A DNA stretch of 64,000 nt from Azospirillum oryzae. Its GTDB lineage: Bacteria; Pseudomonadota; Alphaproteobacteria; Azospirillales; Azospirillaceae. Positions 16,525 through 24,859 of the stretch are shown here, one piece after another (within the stretch, counting starts at the first letter, position 1; each line of letters starts with the position of its first letter). Below the pieces are notes generated by a model that made no database searches, was not told the DNA's origin, and saw only the letters and a list, made by a program, of their open reading frames with translations. Position numbers and translations under genes: made by a program. The DNA lies in assembly GCF_900177515.1 (NCBI RefSeq), contig NZ_FXAK01000009.1, forward strand, positions 310,001 through 374,000, read 5' to 3'.

Positions 16525-17469
16525 ATGCCGTCATCCCCGCTGCCGATCTCGTCCGTTGCGGTGCTGGGCTGCGGGTTGATCGGGCAGAGCTGGTCGGCGC
16601 TGTTTCTGGCCCATGGGCTGGATGTGTTCGCCTGGGATCCCGATACCAGCGTTCTGGCCGCGCTGCCGGAACGCGTGGAGCCCCTGCTCGGGCAATTGCG
16701 GGCGCTCGGGTCCTTGGCCGAAGGGCCGGGCCGGCTGTCCGTCGCGTCATCGGTTGCCGAGGCTGTCCAGGGCGCCGCTTGGATTCAGGAAAACGCGCCC
16801 GAGAAAACCGCCATCAAGCATGCACTCTATGCCGAGGTGGAGGCCGCGGCTGCGCCCGACGCGGTGATCGCCAGCAGCACCTCCTCGCTGACCTGGACCG
16901 ATCTGGCGGCAGGCGTGGCGCGGCGTGACCGCTTCATCACCGCCCATCCCTTCAATCCGCCGCATCTGATGCCGCTGGTCGAACTGTTCGCCGGCAATGC
17001 GGAGACGCTGGGCAGGGCCGAGACCTTCTATCGCAGGGTCGGTCGCGTGACGGTTGCGCTGAAGAAGGATGCGGTGGGCCACATCGCCAACCGCCTGGCC
17101 TCCGCCCTCTGGCGGGAGGCGGTGAACATCGTCGCGGAGGGCATCGCCGATGTCGCCGACGTCGATGCCGCGCTCGTGCATGGTCCCGGCCTGCGCTGGT
17201 CGGTGATCGGCTCCCACATGGCCTATCACCTGGGCGGCGGACCCGGCGGCATTGCCCATTACCTCGACCATCTCGGGCCGAGCCAGGAACGGCGCTGGGC
17301 GACTCTCGGCACCCCGAGCCTGACGCCCGAAGTCTGCCGTCTGCTGGTTGATGGGATCGCACAGGAGGCCGCCGGCCGCTCCGTCGCCACACTGGAGGCC
17401 GAGCGCGACCGCGGGCTGATGCTGGCGTTGGCCGCCCGGCGGAAAGCCGGGGAGGGAGAGAGCGCGTGA
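16525..17469 (+). CDS. 3-hydroxyacyl-CoA dehydrogenase-family NAD-dependent dehydrogenase
   Basis: 314 aa. The Rossmann motif VLGCGLIGQSWSALF is at about residues 12-26, the active-site block TAHPFNPPHLMPLVEL at about 138-153, and the VGHIANRLASALWRE helix follows. The family includes L-carnitine dehydrogenase and L-gulonate 3-dehydrogenase. ASSTSS in the substrate loop and the convergent uxuA-uxuB genes make a sugar-acid role such as gulonate oxidation plausible, but this is inference. SD AGGAG about 9 bp upstream. It shares a hairpin terminator with uxuA and has a paralogue at 31731. Confidence 0.85.
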   Translation: MPSSPLPISSVAVLGCGLIGQSWSALFLAHGLDVFAWDPDTSVLAALPERVEPLLGQLRALGSLAEGPGRLSVASSVAEAVQGAAWIQENAPEKTAIKHALYAEVEAAAAPDAVIASSTSSLTWTDLAAGVARRDRFITAHPFNPPHLMPLVELFAGNAETLGRAETFYRRVGRVTVALKKDAVGHIANRLASALWREAVNIVAEGIADVADVDAALVHGPGLRWSVIGSHMAYHLGGGPGGIAHYLDHLGPSQERRWATLGTPSLTPEVCRLLVDGIAQEAAGRSVATLEAERDRGLMLALAARRKAGEGESA

Positions 17470-17496
17470 GTGCCGAGACGACCGTCTGCGCCCGTA

Positions 17497-17538
17497 TGGC
17501 GGGGCCCCTCCCTCCCGCACTGGAGAAGGGCCCCGCCA
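17497..17538. terminator. Bidirectional terminator hairpin between convergent genes
   Basis: Eleven-bp perfect arms TGGCGGGGCCC (17497-17507) and GGGCCCCGCCA (17528-17538) lie exactly between the stops of the dehydrogenase gene (17469) and uxuA (17543). No T run is visible on either side. Confidence 0.6.
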
Positions 17539-17542
17539 CCGG

Positions 17543-18733
17543 TCACGCCACCCGCTTTTCGCGGAAGGCTTCGATGGTGCGCATGACGCCGCGCAGTTCG
17601 GCCAGACCCTTCAAACGCCCGACGAAGGAATAGCCGGGGTTCATCGTCTGGCCGATGTCGTCGCCAAGCAGATGGCCGTGGTCGGGGCGCATCGGGATCT
17701 GGGCGTCGGCGCGGCCGGTCCGCTTGCGGCGGGCCTCCTCGTCGATCATCGCCGCAGCCACGCCGATCAGGTCGGTGTCGCCGCCGAGATGGTCGGCCTC
17801 GTAGAAGGAGCCGTCGGGCTCGTGCGTGGTGTTGCGCAGATGGACGAAATGGATGCGCGGGGCGAACTCCTTCGCCATCGCCACCAGATCGTTCTTCGGG
17901 TTGGACCCGAAGGAGCCGGTGCACAGAGTCAGGCCACAGGCCTCCTGCGGCACGGCGGCGAACAGCGCCCGGACATCCTCCGCAGTGGACATGACACGCG
18001 GCAACCCGAAGATGGGGAAGGACGGGTCGTCGGGGTGGATGCACAGCCGCACCCCCTCTTCCTCGGCGACGGGCGTGATCTCGCGCAGGAATTCGATCAG
18101 GTTGGCGCGCAGATCCTCCACGCCGATCTCCTGGTACAGTTCCAGCATGCCGCGGAAGCTGTCGCGGTCATAGGCGAAGTCGCGGGCCGGCAGCCAGTCG
18201 ATCAGGTTGCGCTCCAGTTCGGCGACCTGCTCCACCGTCATCGCCTCGAACCGCGCCTTGGCGGCGGCGATGTGGGCGGGGTCGTAGCTGGCCTCCGCAT
18301 TGCGGCGCTTCAGCACGAACAGGTCGTAGGCGGCGAAATCGACGCTGTCGTAGCGCAGCGCATAGCCGCCGTTCGGCAGCCGGTGCATCAGATTGGTCCG
18401 GCTCCAGTCGGTGATGACCATGAAGTTGTAGCAGATCACCGGGATACCGGCGCGGGCGACATTGCGGATCGACTGCTTGTAATTGTCGATCTTGCTGCGG
18501 AAGTCGCCGGTGCGGGTCTTGATCTCCTCGCCGACGCCGATGCTTTCCACCACCGCCCAGGTCAGGCCGGCGGCCTCGATCATGGCGCGGCGCTTCTGGA
18601 TTTCTTCAGGCGTCCAGACGCTGCCCTGATTCATGTGGTGCAGCGCCGTGACGATGCCGGTCGCACCGGCCTGACGGGCCTTTTCCAGGGTGACGGGATC
18701 GTCCGGGCCAAACCAGCGCCAGGTTTCCTGCAT
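17543..18733 (-). CDS. uxuA: Mannonate dehydratase
   Basis: 396 aa, the full UxuA length. Converts D-mannonate to 2-keto-3-deoxy-D-gluconate (EC 4.2.1.8) in hexuronate breakdown. Characteristic blocks: MQETWRWFGPDDPV, TALHHMNQGSVW, WAVVESIGV, the metal-ligand regions LCIHPDDPSFP and MRPDHGHLLGDD, and HFVHLRNT. SD AAAGGA precedes the ATG. Lies downstream of uxuB (53 bp gap) and exuT on the same strand, a standard fructuronate/mannonate branch. Confidence 0.97.
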   Translation of the reverse strand: MQETWRWFGPDDPVTLEKARQAGATGIVTALHHMNQGSVWTPEEIQKRRAMIEAAGLTWAVVESIGVGEEIKTRTGDFRSKIDNYKQSIRNVARAGIPVICYNFMVITDWSRTNLMHRLPNGGYALRYDSVDFAAYDLFVLKRRNAEASYDPAHIAAAKARFEAMTVEQVAELERNLIDWLPARDFAYDRDSFRGMLELYQEIGVEDLRANLIEFLREITPVAEEEGVRLCIHPDDPSFPIFGLPRVMSTAEDVRALFAAVPQEACGLTLCTGSFGSNPKNDLVAMAKEFAPRIHFVHLRNTTHEPDGSFYEADHLGGDTDLIGVAAAMIDEEARRKRTGRADAQIPMRPDHGHLLGDDIGQTMNPGYSFVGRLKGLAELRGVMRTIEAFREKRVA

Positions 18734-18786
18734 GATGGGGTCCTTTCAAATTCGGGTGCGGCGGCGGGCTTGATGGCCGCCGCAAG

Positions 18787-20310
18787 TCATGGGGTGGCGA
18801 GAAAGTCGGCCAGCGTCCGCTGCACGCCTGCATTCATCAGACTGTCGAGATGGCGGACGACCGCGGCGCGGAAGGCGTCCTCGGCCACCAGTTCGGGGGC
18901 GAAGATGTCCTCGATGGCGAACAGAGCCGCCGCCAGCGCGCCGGCATCGCCGGAATGGACGCGGGCAATGCGGGTCAGCGCCGCCGCCATCGGGTCCGCG
19001 ACCGTGTAGCCGTTGCCGGCCTCGTCCTTTTCCAGCAGGAAGCGCATCCAGGCGGCGACGGCCAGCGGGATCACCGCGGGTGCCTTGCCGGCGGCGAACA
19101 GCTCCCGCGCCGGCTCCAGCAGGCGGGGCGGCAGCTTCTGCGAGCCGTCCGACGAGATCTGGATGGTGCGGTGGCGGATGCCGGGATTGCGGAAGCGCGC
19201 TTCCAGCGCCGCGGTATAGGCGGGGATGTCGGTTCCCGGCACCGGCGGCAGGGTGGGGATCAGGTCCTCCGCCCACAGACGGCGCATGACGGCCGGCAGT
19301 TGCGGGTCGGCCATGGCGTCGGCGATGGTCTCGATCCCGGCGATCACCGACAGGTAGGCCAGCAGCGAATGGGCGCCGTTCAGGCAGCGCAGCTTCATCA
19401 GCTCGAACGGGTGGACATCCTCGACCAGGATGGCGCCGGCCTTTTCCCAGGCCGGGCGGCCGAGCGGAAAGCGGTCCTCGATCACCCACTGCTTGAACGG
19501 TTCGCTCACCACCGGCCAGGCATCGGCGCAGCCGGTCGCTTCCTCCACCGTGGCGCGGTCGGCGTCCTGGGTGGCGGGGGTGATGCGGTCGACCATCGTG
19601 CAGGGGAAGCTGACTTGGTCCGCGATATAGGCGCCAAGCTCCGGATCGCGCAGCTCGGCATAGCGCACGACGATGCCGCGTACCTTGATGCCGTTCTGGG
19701 CGAGGTTGTCGCAGACCAGCACCGTGAAGGGCGGCACTCCGGCGGCACGACGGCGGCGGATCGCTTCCGCCAGCAGGCCGGGGACGCTGCGCGGGCTGGT
19801 GGGGTCGGCAAGGTCGGCGCGGATCAGCGGATGCGCCTCGTCCAGCGAACCGGTGGCGGCGTCCTGGCAATAGCCCTTTTCGGTGACCGTCAGGGTGACG
19901 ATCCGGATGTCCGGCTTCGCCATCAGGGCCAGCACCTCGTCCAGCTGGTCGGCGGTCGCCAGTGCGTCGAGGAACGAGCCGACGACACGCAGCCGGTCGC
20001 GGTTCTCCTCGCGCACCAGCAGGGTGTAGAGGCAATCCTGCGGCTTCAGCGCGTCGCGGATCGCGGGGGAGAGCGGATCGACACCGACGATGCCCCAGTT
20101 CCGATCGCCGGTCGCCAGCACGTCGTCGGTGTAGGTGGCGAGATGGGCGCGGCAGAAGGCGCCGAGGCCGATATGGACGATGCCCGGCGTCACCGCGGTG
20201 CGGTCGTAGGCGGGACGCTCGATGGCCGGGGCCAAGCGGTCGAGGCTGTCGGTGGAAAGGCGGGTTCGTGAAGGACGGGCCGCCAGCAGGGCGGTGTTCG
20301 CGTCGGGCAT
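18787..20310 (-). CDS. uxuB: Fructuronate reductase / mannitol dehydrogenase family protein
   Basis: 507 aa long-chain polyol dehydrogenase. In this context it most likely reduces D-fructuronate to D-mannonate with NADH (EC 1.1.1.57), feeding UxuA. The Rossmann block VTPGIVHIGLGAFCRAHLA (about residues 40-58), NWGIVGVD, TLTVTEKGYC, and catalytic-region KLRCLNGAHSLLAYL are typical. Start 20310 (MPDANTALL) is chosen; the open frame extends into exuT but that part is only the antisense-frame shadow of exuT coding. Gap to exuT is 161 bp. D-mannitol or D-arabinitol specificity cannot be excluded. Confidence 0.93.
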   Translation of the reverse strand: MPDANTALLAARPSRTRLSTDSLDRLAPAIERPAYDRTAVTPGIVHIGLGAFCRAHLATYTDDVLATGDRNWGIVGVDPLSPAIRDALKPQDCLYTLLVREENRDRLRVVGSFLDALATADQLDEVLALMAKPDIRIVTLTVTEKGYCQDAATGSLDEAHPLIRADLADPTSPRSVPGLLAEAIRRRRAAGVPPFTVLVCDNLAQNGIKVRGIVVRYAELRDPELGAYIADQVSFPCTMVDRITPATQDADRATVEEATGCADAWPVVSEPFKQWVIEDRFPLGRPAWEKAGAILVEDVHPFELMKLRCLNGAHSLLAYLSVIAGIETIADAMADPQLPAVMRRLWAEDLIPTLPPVPGTDIPAYTAALEARFRNPGIRHRTIQISSDGSQKLPPRLLEPARELFAAGKAPAVIPLAVAAWMRFLLEKDEAGNGYTVADPMAAALTRIARVHSGDAGALAAALFAIEDIFAPELVAEDAFRAAVVRHLDSLMNAGVQRTLADFLATP

Positions 20311-20471
20311 GATGGGCTCCGGTTCGCGGCGGTCGCTGCGGTCTCCCTGTCCGCTGCCCCGTTGGGCAGTGCGGGTGGCCGGTGCACCGTCATTCGGTAA
20401 GGCTGTTTGGTCGCTGGTGGGGACTCCGGGGCGGGGCGCCCCGGAGTGTCGAGACGGGGTGGACAGAGAGA

Positions 20472-21845
20472 TCAGACTTCGATTCCGGCCGGGGTCTTGC
20501 CCGATCCGGTCTTCGGCAGGATCAGGTGCATGATCGCCAGACCGACGAGGTAGAGCACCGATGCGATGCCGAACAGCACCTGATAGTTGCCGTTGGTGGC
20601 ATCCAGCAGGCGGCCGACGCCCATCGAGACGAACATGCCGACGAAGTAGGCGCAGAAGCCGCCGATGCCGACCACCGACCCCACCGCGTTGCGCGGCATG
20701 GTGTCGGACACGATGGTGTAGACGTTGGCCGAATAGCCCTGGTGGGCGGAGGCGGCGATGCCGATCAGCAGCACGGCGACCCACATGCTGGAAACGGTGG
20801 AGGCGAAGAACACCGGCAGCACGCACAGGCCGCAGACCAGGAAGGTCAGCTTGCGGGCACGCAGGGGCTTCACGCCGCGCTTGATCAGGTGGGAGGAGAA
20901 CCAGCCGCCGCCGACGCTGCCGAAATCGGCCATCGTGTAGATGATGATCAACGGCAGCATCGCCCCGAACAGGTTGACGCCATACTGCTTGTTCAGGAAG
21001 CCCGGAACCCAGTTCAGGTAGAACCACCACACCGGAGCCGAGAAGCAGGTGCCGACAATGTTCGCCCAGGTGCCGCGGTAGCTCAGCAGCTTGATCCAGG
21101 GAATGTTCTCCTGCGGCAACACCGGGTCGCTGCGGATATAGGCCAGCTCTTCGGGCGTCAGCTTCGGATGCTCTTCCGGCTTGCGGTAGATCAGCAGCCA
21201 GGCGATGACCCAGAAGAAGCCGATGCCGCCGGTGACGAGGAAGGCGGCCTGCCAGCCATAAGCGACCAGCAGGATGGGCACCAGGATCGGCGCGACGACC
21301 GCGCCGACGTTGGATCCCGCATTGAAGATGCCGGTGGCGAGCGCCCGTTCCTTGGCCGGGAACCACTCGGACACCGCTTTGATCGAGGCGGGGAAATTGC
21401 CGCCCTCGGTCAGGCCGAGGCCAGCGCGGGCGACCTTGAAGCCGAAGACGCTGCCCATGAAGGCGTGGACGCAGGCGAAGAAGCTCCAGCCGGCGACGGC
21501 CGCCGGCAGGCCGATGCGGATGCCGATCTTGTCCATCAGCCGGCCGCAGCCGATGTAGCCGAAGGCATAGGCCAGCGAGAAGGCGGCGACGATGTCGCCA
21601 AAATCGGACTCGGTCCAGCCCATGTCGCCCATCAGCGTGGACTTCAGCAGGCCCAGCACCTGCCGGTCCATATAATTGATGGTGGTCGAGAAGAAGAGCA
21701 GGCCGCAGATGGTCCAGCGGTAGCGGCCGATGGCCTTGCTTACCGTGACCGCCGCTTTGCCCGCCGCGTTGCCGATGCCGCCGGCCTTGCGGGCCGGTTC
21801 CGCCGACTGGCCGGGTGGGGCGTCGGCAATAGTTTGTTCGCTCAT
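20472..21845 (-). CDS. exuT: Hexuronate MFS transporter (ExuT-like)
   Basis: 457 aa, 12 membrane segments, anion:cation symporter family of the MFS. RWTICGLLFFSTTINYMDRQ at about residues 43-62 and ARAGLGLTEGGNFPASIK at about 138-155 are diagnostic. It should import glucuronate or galacturonate for the uxuB-uxuA pathway downstream. The promoter region carries a 29-bp near-perfect operator dyad about 250 bp upstream of the start. Confidence 0.93.
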   Translation of the reverse strand: MSEQTIADAPPGQSAEPARKAGGIGNAAGKAAVTVSKAIGRYRWTICGLLFFSTTINYMDRQVLGLLKSTLMGDMGWTESDFGDIVAAFSLAYAFGYIGCGRLMDKIGIRIGLPAAVAGWSFFACVHAFMGSVFGFKVARAGLGLTEGGNFPASIKAVSEWFPAKERALATGIFNAGSNVGAVVAPILVPILLVAYGWQAAFLVTGGIGFFWVIAWLLIYRKPEEHPKLTPEELAYIRSDPVLPQENIPWIKLLSYRGTWANIVGTCFSAPVWWFYLNWVPGFLNKQYGVNLFGAMLPLIIIYTMADFGSVGGGWFSSHLIKRGVKPLRARKLTFLVCGLCVLPVFFASTVSSMWVAVLLIGIAASAHQGYSANVYTIVSDTMPRNAVGSVVGIGGFCAYFVGMFVSMGVGRLLDATNGNYQVLFGIASVLYLVGLAIMHLILPKTGSGKTPAGIEV

Positions 21846-22366
21846 GATTGGAATCTCCAGCCAGGACGCACGCCGCCGCCGGTCGCTGCGCAGGATCTGC
21901 GCGCCGGTTCCGGTCCATCAATAGTCTTGGCCCAATGATTTCTGGCATCCCGATGGGCAGGCGCGGGAGCCGGTTATCCTGGCTTCCCGCGGCACCACCG
22001 GGCGGCGGTCGTACGTTTCAGCACTGTTTCCTGGAGCAGTCCGGCCATCGTCGGGAGCGGTGCCGCTTCGGGACCGTTCATGGCGTTGCATACTACCATT
22101 CCAGTTGCTGGTATGGTAGTTGCGCCTTTGGTTGGTGGTCAACCGCGGCGTCTGCGGCATTTCGTCAGGTCAGGTCCCGCACGCCATCCGTGGCGATATC
22201 GATCAGCGTTTCGCGAAGGGATCGGGCGTGGCATCCTCTCGGTAGATCGCGAGGCGAACCGACAGACCGCGCAGCTCTCCATCGCGGTCCAGCAGTGCAG
22301 GATTCCTGTCCGGCGCCGCTGGCTTTGCGGCACCGGCGATGAGAACCATGACAGAATGGGTTCGGG
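21846..22366. other. 521-bp intergenic region upstream of exuT
   Basis: Contains the operator dyad at 22092-22120. No convincing gene. A minus-strand open stretch near 22203-22340 (for example NPALLDRDGELRGLSVRLAIY) has protein-like composition just below the cupin stop and might be a remnant of an unidentified gene, but I do not recognise it. Confidence 0.5.
22092..22120. promoter_or_regulatory. Operator dyad for exuT-uxuB-uxuA (ACTACCATtCCAG-TTG-CTGGtATGGTAGT)
   Basis: Two 13-bp arms, 22092-22104 and 22108-22120, are reverse complements except for one position and flank a TTG spacer. The size and symmetry fit a dimeric GntR- or LacI-type repressor site. Position about 250 bp upstream of exuT suggests control of the hexuronate operon. 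No regulator gene is in the immediate neighbourhood. Confidence 0.65.
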
Positions 22367-22762
22367 TCAGCTGCCGTAATCGGCGTCGCTGACCTTTTCC
22401 AGCCAAGTCACGGCCGAGCCGTTCAGGCTCTCCTGGATGGCGATGTGGGTCATGGCGACATCCGGTGCGGCGCCGTGCCAGTGCTTCTCGCCGGCCGGGA
22501 ACCAGACGACGTCACCGGGACGGACGACCTCCACCGGGCCGCCTTCGCGCTGGACGCGGCCAACGCCCTGGGTGATCAGCAGTGTCTGACCGAGGGGATG
22601 CGTGTGCCAGGCGGTCCGTGCTCCCGGCTCGAACGTGACGGTCGCACCGATGGCACGGCCCGGATCCTCCGCCGCGAAGAGCGGGTCTATGCGGACACGG
22701 CCGGTAAAATAATCTTCAGGACCCGGATTGGACGGCTGAGTGCCAACGCGCGTGATCTTCAT
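22367..22762 (-). CDS. Small cupin-domain protein (mandelonitrile-lyase-like cupin group)
   Basis: 131 aa single cupin. Metal-binding motif 1 AWHTHPLGQTLLITQGVG (about residues 51-68) supplies two His and Gln; motif 2 PGDVVWFPAGEKHWHG supplies the last His. The sequence WHTHPLGQTL with GRVQREGGPVE is common to the group containing manganese hydroxynitrile-lyase-like cupins and carboxymuconolactone-associated cupins. ATG at 22762 has AAGGA upstream; earlier in-frame Mets lack an SD. Enzyme activity is unknown. Confidence 0.88.
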   Translation of the reverse strand: MKITRVGTQPSNPGPEDYFTGRVRIDPLFAAEDPGRAIGATVTFEPGARTAWHTHPLGQTLLITQGVGRVQREGGPVEVVRPGDVVWFPAGEKHWHGAAPDVAMTHIAIQESLNGSAVTWLEKVSDADYGS

Positions 22763-23225
22763 GTGAAATTCCTTTCCATTCGTGTGTTTCATCGCCCATG
22801 CCATGGCTGGAAGGCCATCCGGCCGGGAGTGTTCGATGCGGGATGCTCGAATCGATAGGACTGATGAAACGCACTCATGAGCGGTGCGTTCACCTGATGC
22901 GATTGGCTGACGTCGGTACGATGGGCTCATCCGGCGCCGGAACCAACATCGGTGTGGCGGTCAGGTGGCGGACGGGCATACGGCAGGCCGGACAAAAGAC
23001 GAGGTCATGGGAACAGTTGCCCTAGCCGTCCGGTTTTCATCAAGCAAATCGACAGGCGTTATTGGAAACGCCAGACCAACAGCCCGGTGGACCGGAACCA
23101 ATCTTCCGTCCGTTGTTCATGCCGAGCCGCCGGTTTCCGCAGTGAACATCCGGAAGGCTGGTCCTGCGGATATCATCGCGCGTTGCACCTGTCTTTGCGA
23201 CCGGTGAAGAGGAAGGAAACAGGAC
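22763..23225. other. 463-bp divergent intergenic region with AACGCAC-N9-GTGCGTT dyad
   Basis: Separates the cupin gene (minus) from paoA (plus). A 7-bp inverted repeat at 22868-22874 and 22884-22890 is the only dyad I note; it could be an operator for either gene. No coding region is supported in the rest. Confidence 0.4.
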
Positions 23226-23909
23226 ATGGAGGGTTCCGGAAACCTCGAGATGTCGCGGCGCGGCCTGCTGTTCGGCAGCGCCGCCGCCGTGGCGATGACC
23301 GGCGTGCCGTTCGCCACGCCGGCCCAAGCCACCACTGCCCAAACCACCGCCAGTGAAAGGCCAGCCATGCCAGACGGCACTCCCGTCATGTCCCCCGTCA
23401 TGTCCAAGGTGTCCCTCACAGTGAACGGCACGTCGCACACGCTGCAGCTCGACACGCGGACCACACTGCTCGACGCGCTGCGCGAGCATCTGCACCTGAC
23501 CGGCACCAAGAAGGGATGCGACCATGGCCAATGCGGCGCTTGCACGGTGATCGTCGATGGCCGGCGGCTGAATTCCTGCCTGTCGCTGGCCGTGATGCAC
23601 GAGGGCGACAGCGTCACCACCATCGAAGGCCTGGGCCGGCCCGACGACCTGCACCCGATGCAGGCGGCCTTCGTGAAGCATGACGGCTATCAGTGCGGCT
23701 ATTGCACGCCGGGACAGATCTGTTCGGCCGTCGCGGTGCTGGACGAGATCAAGGCCGGCATCCCCAGCCACGTCAGCGCCGACCTGACCGCCGCGCCTCA
23801 GCTGACCGCCACCGAACTGCGCGAGCGGATGAGCGGCAACATCTGCCGTTGTGGCGCCTATTCCAACATCGTCGATGCGATCACCGAGGTCGCCGGGAGG
23901 GACGCATGA
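23226..23909 (+). CDS. paoA: Periplasmic aldehyde oxidoreductase, [2Fe-2S] subunit
   Basis: 227 aa. A twin-arginine signal (SRRGLLFG, residues 10-17, cleavage near ATPAQA) marks Tat export of the pre-folded complex. The plant-type ferredoxin cluster is held by C98, C103, C106 and C118; the second cluster by C157, C160, C207 and C209 (CGYCTPGQ, CRCG). This is the small subunit of the xanthine-dehydrogenase-family PaoABC complex that oxidises aromatic aldehydes in the periplasm. Overlaps paoB by ATGA. Confidence 0.94.
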   Translation: MEGSGNLEMSRRGLLFGSAAAVAMTGVPFATPAQATTAQTTASERPAMPDGTPVMSPVMSKVSLTVNGTSHTLQLDTRTTLLDALREHLHLTGTKKGCDHGQCGACTVIVDGRRLNSCLSLAVMHEGDSVTTIEGLGRPDDLHPMQAAFVKHDGYQCGYCTPGQICSAVAVLDEIKAGIPSHVSADLTAAPQLTATELRERMSGNICRCGAYSNIVDAITEVAGRDA

Positions 23910-24856
23910 GGCCCTTCACCTACGAGCGCGCGTCCTCGCCCGCAGCAGCAGCCGAAGCCGTGCGGCGCACTCCGGATGCCCGCTTCATCGCCGGCGGCAC
24001 CAACCTGCTCGACCTGATGAAGCTGGAGATCGAGACGCCGGTCCATCTGGTCGACGTCAACGGCCTGAAGCTCGACAGCGTGGAACCGACGCCGGAGGGT
24101 GGCCTGCGCATCGGCGCGCTGGTGCGCAACACCGATCTCGCCGCCGATCCCCGCGTGCGCCGCGACTATGGCGTGCTGTCCCGCGCCCTGCTTGCCGGCG
24201 CATCGGGCCAGCTGCGCAACAAGGCGACGACCGCCGGCAACCTGCTCCAGCGCACGCGCTGCCCCTATTTCTACGACACCAACCAGCCCTGCAACAAACG
24301 CCGGCCCGGCAGCGGCTGCGCCGCCATCGGCGGTTTCAGCCGCCAGCTTGCCGTGATCGGCGGCAGCGACACCTGCATCGCCACCCATCCCAGTGACATG
24401 GCGGTCGCCATGCGCGTGCTCGACGCCACGGTGGAGACGGTAAAGCCGGATGGTGCGACGCGGATCATCCCGATCGTCGACTTCCACCGGCTGCCCGACG
24501 ACACGCCGCACATCGAAACGGCGCTGGAGCATGGCGAGTTGATCACGGCAGTCACCTTGCCCAAGCCGGCCGGCGGCGCGCAGATCTATCGCAAGGTGCG
24601 CGACCGCGCCTCCTACGCCTTCGCGCTGGTTTCAGTGGCGGCGATCGTGCAGCCCGACGGCAGCGGACGCGTGGCACTCGGCGGCGTCGCGCCCAAGCCG
24701 TGGCGCGCCGAGGACGCCGAGGCGGAGATGCCGCGGGGCGCCAAGGCGGTGGCCGCCCGGCTGCTGGCCGATGCCAAGCCGACCCATGACAATGCGTTCA
24801 AGCTGCCGCTGGTCGAGCGCACGCTCGGCGCGGTTCTGGCCGAAGCGAAAGGCTGA
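23906..24856 (+). CDS. paoB: Periplasmic aldehyde oxidoreductase, FAD-binding subunit
   Basis: 316 aa FAD-binding subunit of the molybdenum hydroxylase family: FIAGGTNLLDLMKLE for FAD, and a cysteine-bearing insertion, LLQRTRCPYFYDTNQPCNKR with a further GSGC, that in PaoB-type proteins binds a [4Fe-4S] cluster. Starts at the ATGA overlap with paoA. It has no own signal peptide, so it would be exported as a hitch-hiker with PaoA. Confidence 0.93.
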   Translation: MRPFTYERASSPAAAAEAVRRTPDARFIAGGTNLLDLMKLEIETPVHLVDVNGLKLDSVEPTPEGGLRIGALVRNTDLAADPRVRRDYGVLSRALLAGASGQLRNKATTAGNLLQRTRCPYFYDTNQPCNKRRPGSGCAAIGGFSRQLAVIGGSDTCIATHPSDMAVAMRVLDATVETVKPDGATRIIPIVDFHRLPDDTPHIETALEHGELITAVTLPKPAGGAQIYRKVRDRASYAFALVSVAAIVQPDGSGRVALGGVAPKPWRAEDAEAEMPRGAKAVAARLLADAKPTHDNAFKLPLVERTLGAVLAEAKG

Positions 24857-24859
24857 GAC

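Noticed and set aside
18787..21948. A 1053-aa open frame that would fuse uxuB to upstream sequence
   Set aside because: The upstream part is an alternative-frame reading of exuT; uxuB has a good family start at 20310 and exuT occupies 20472-21845.
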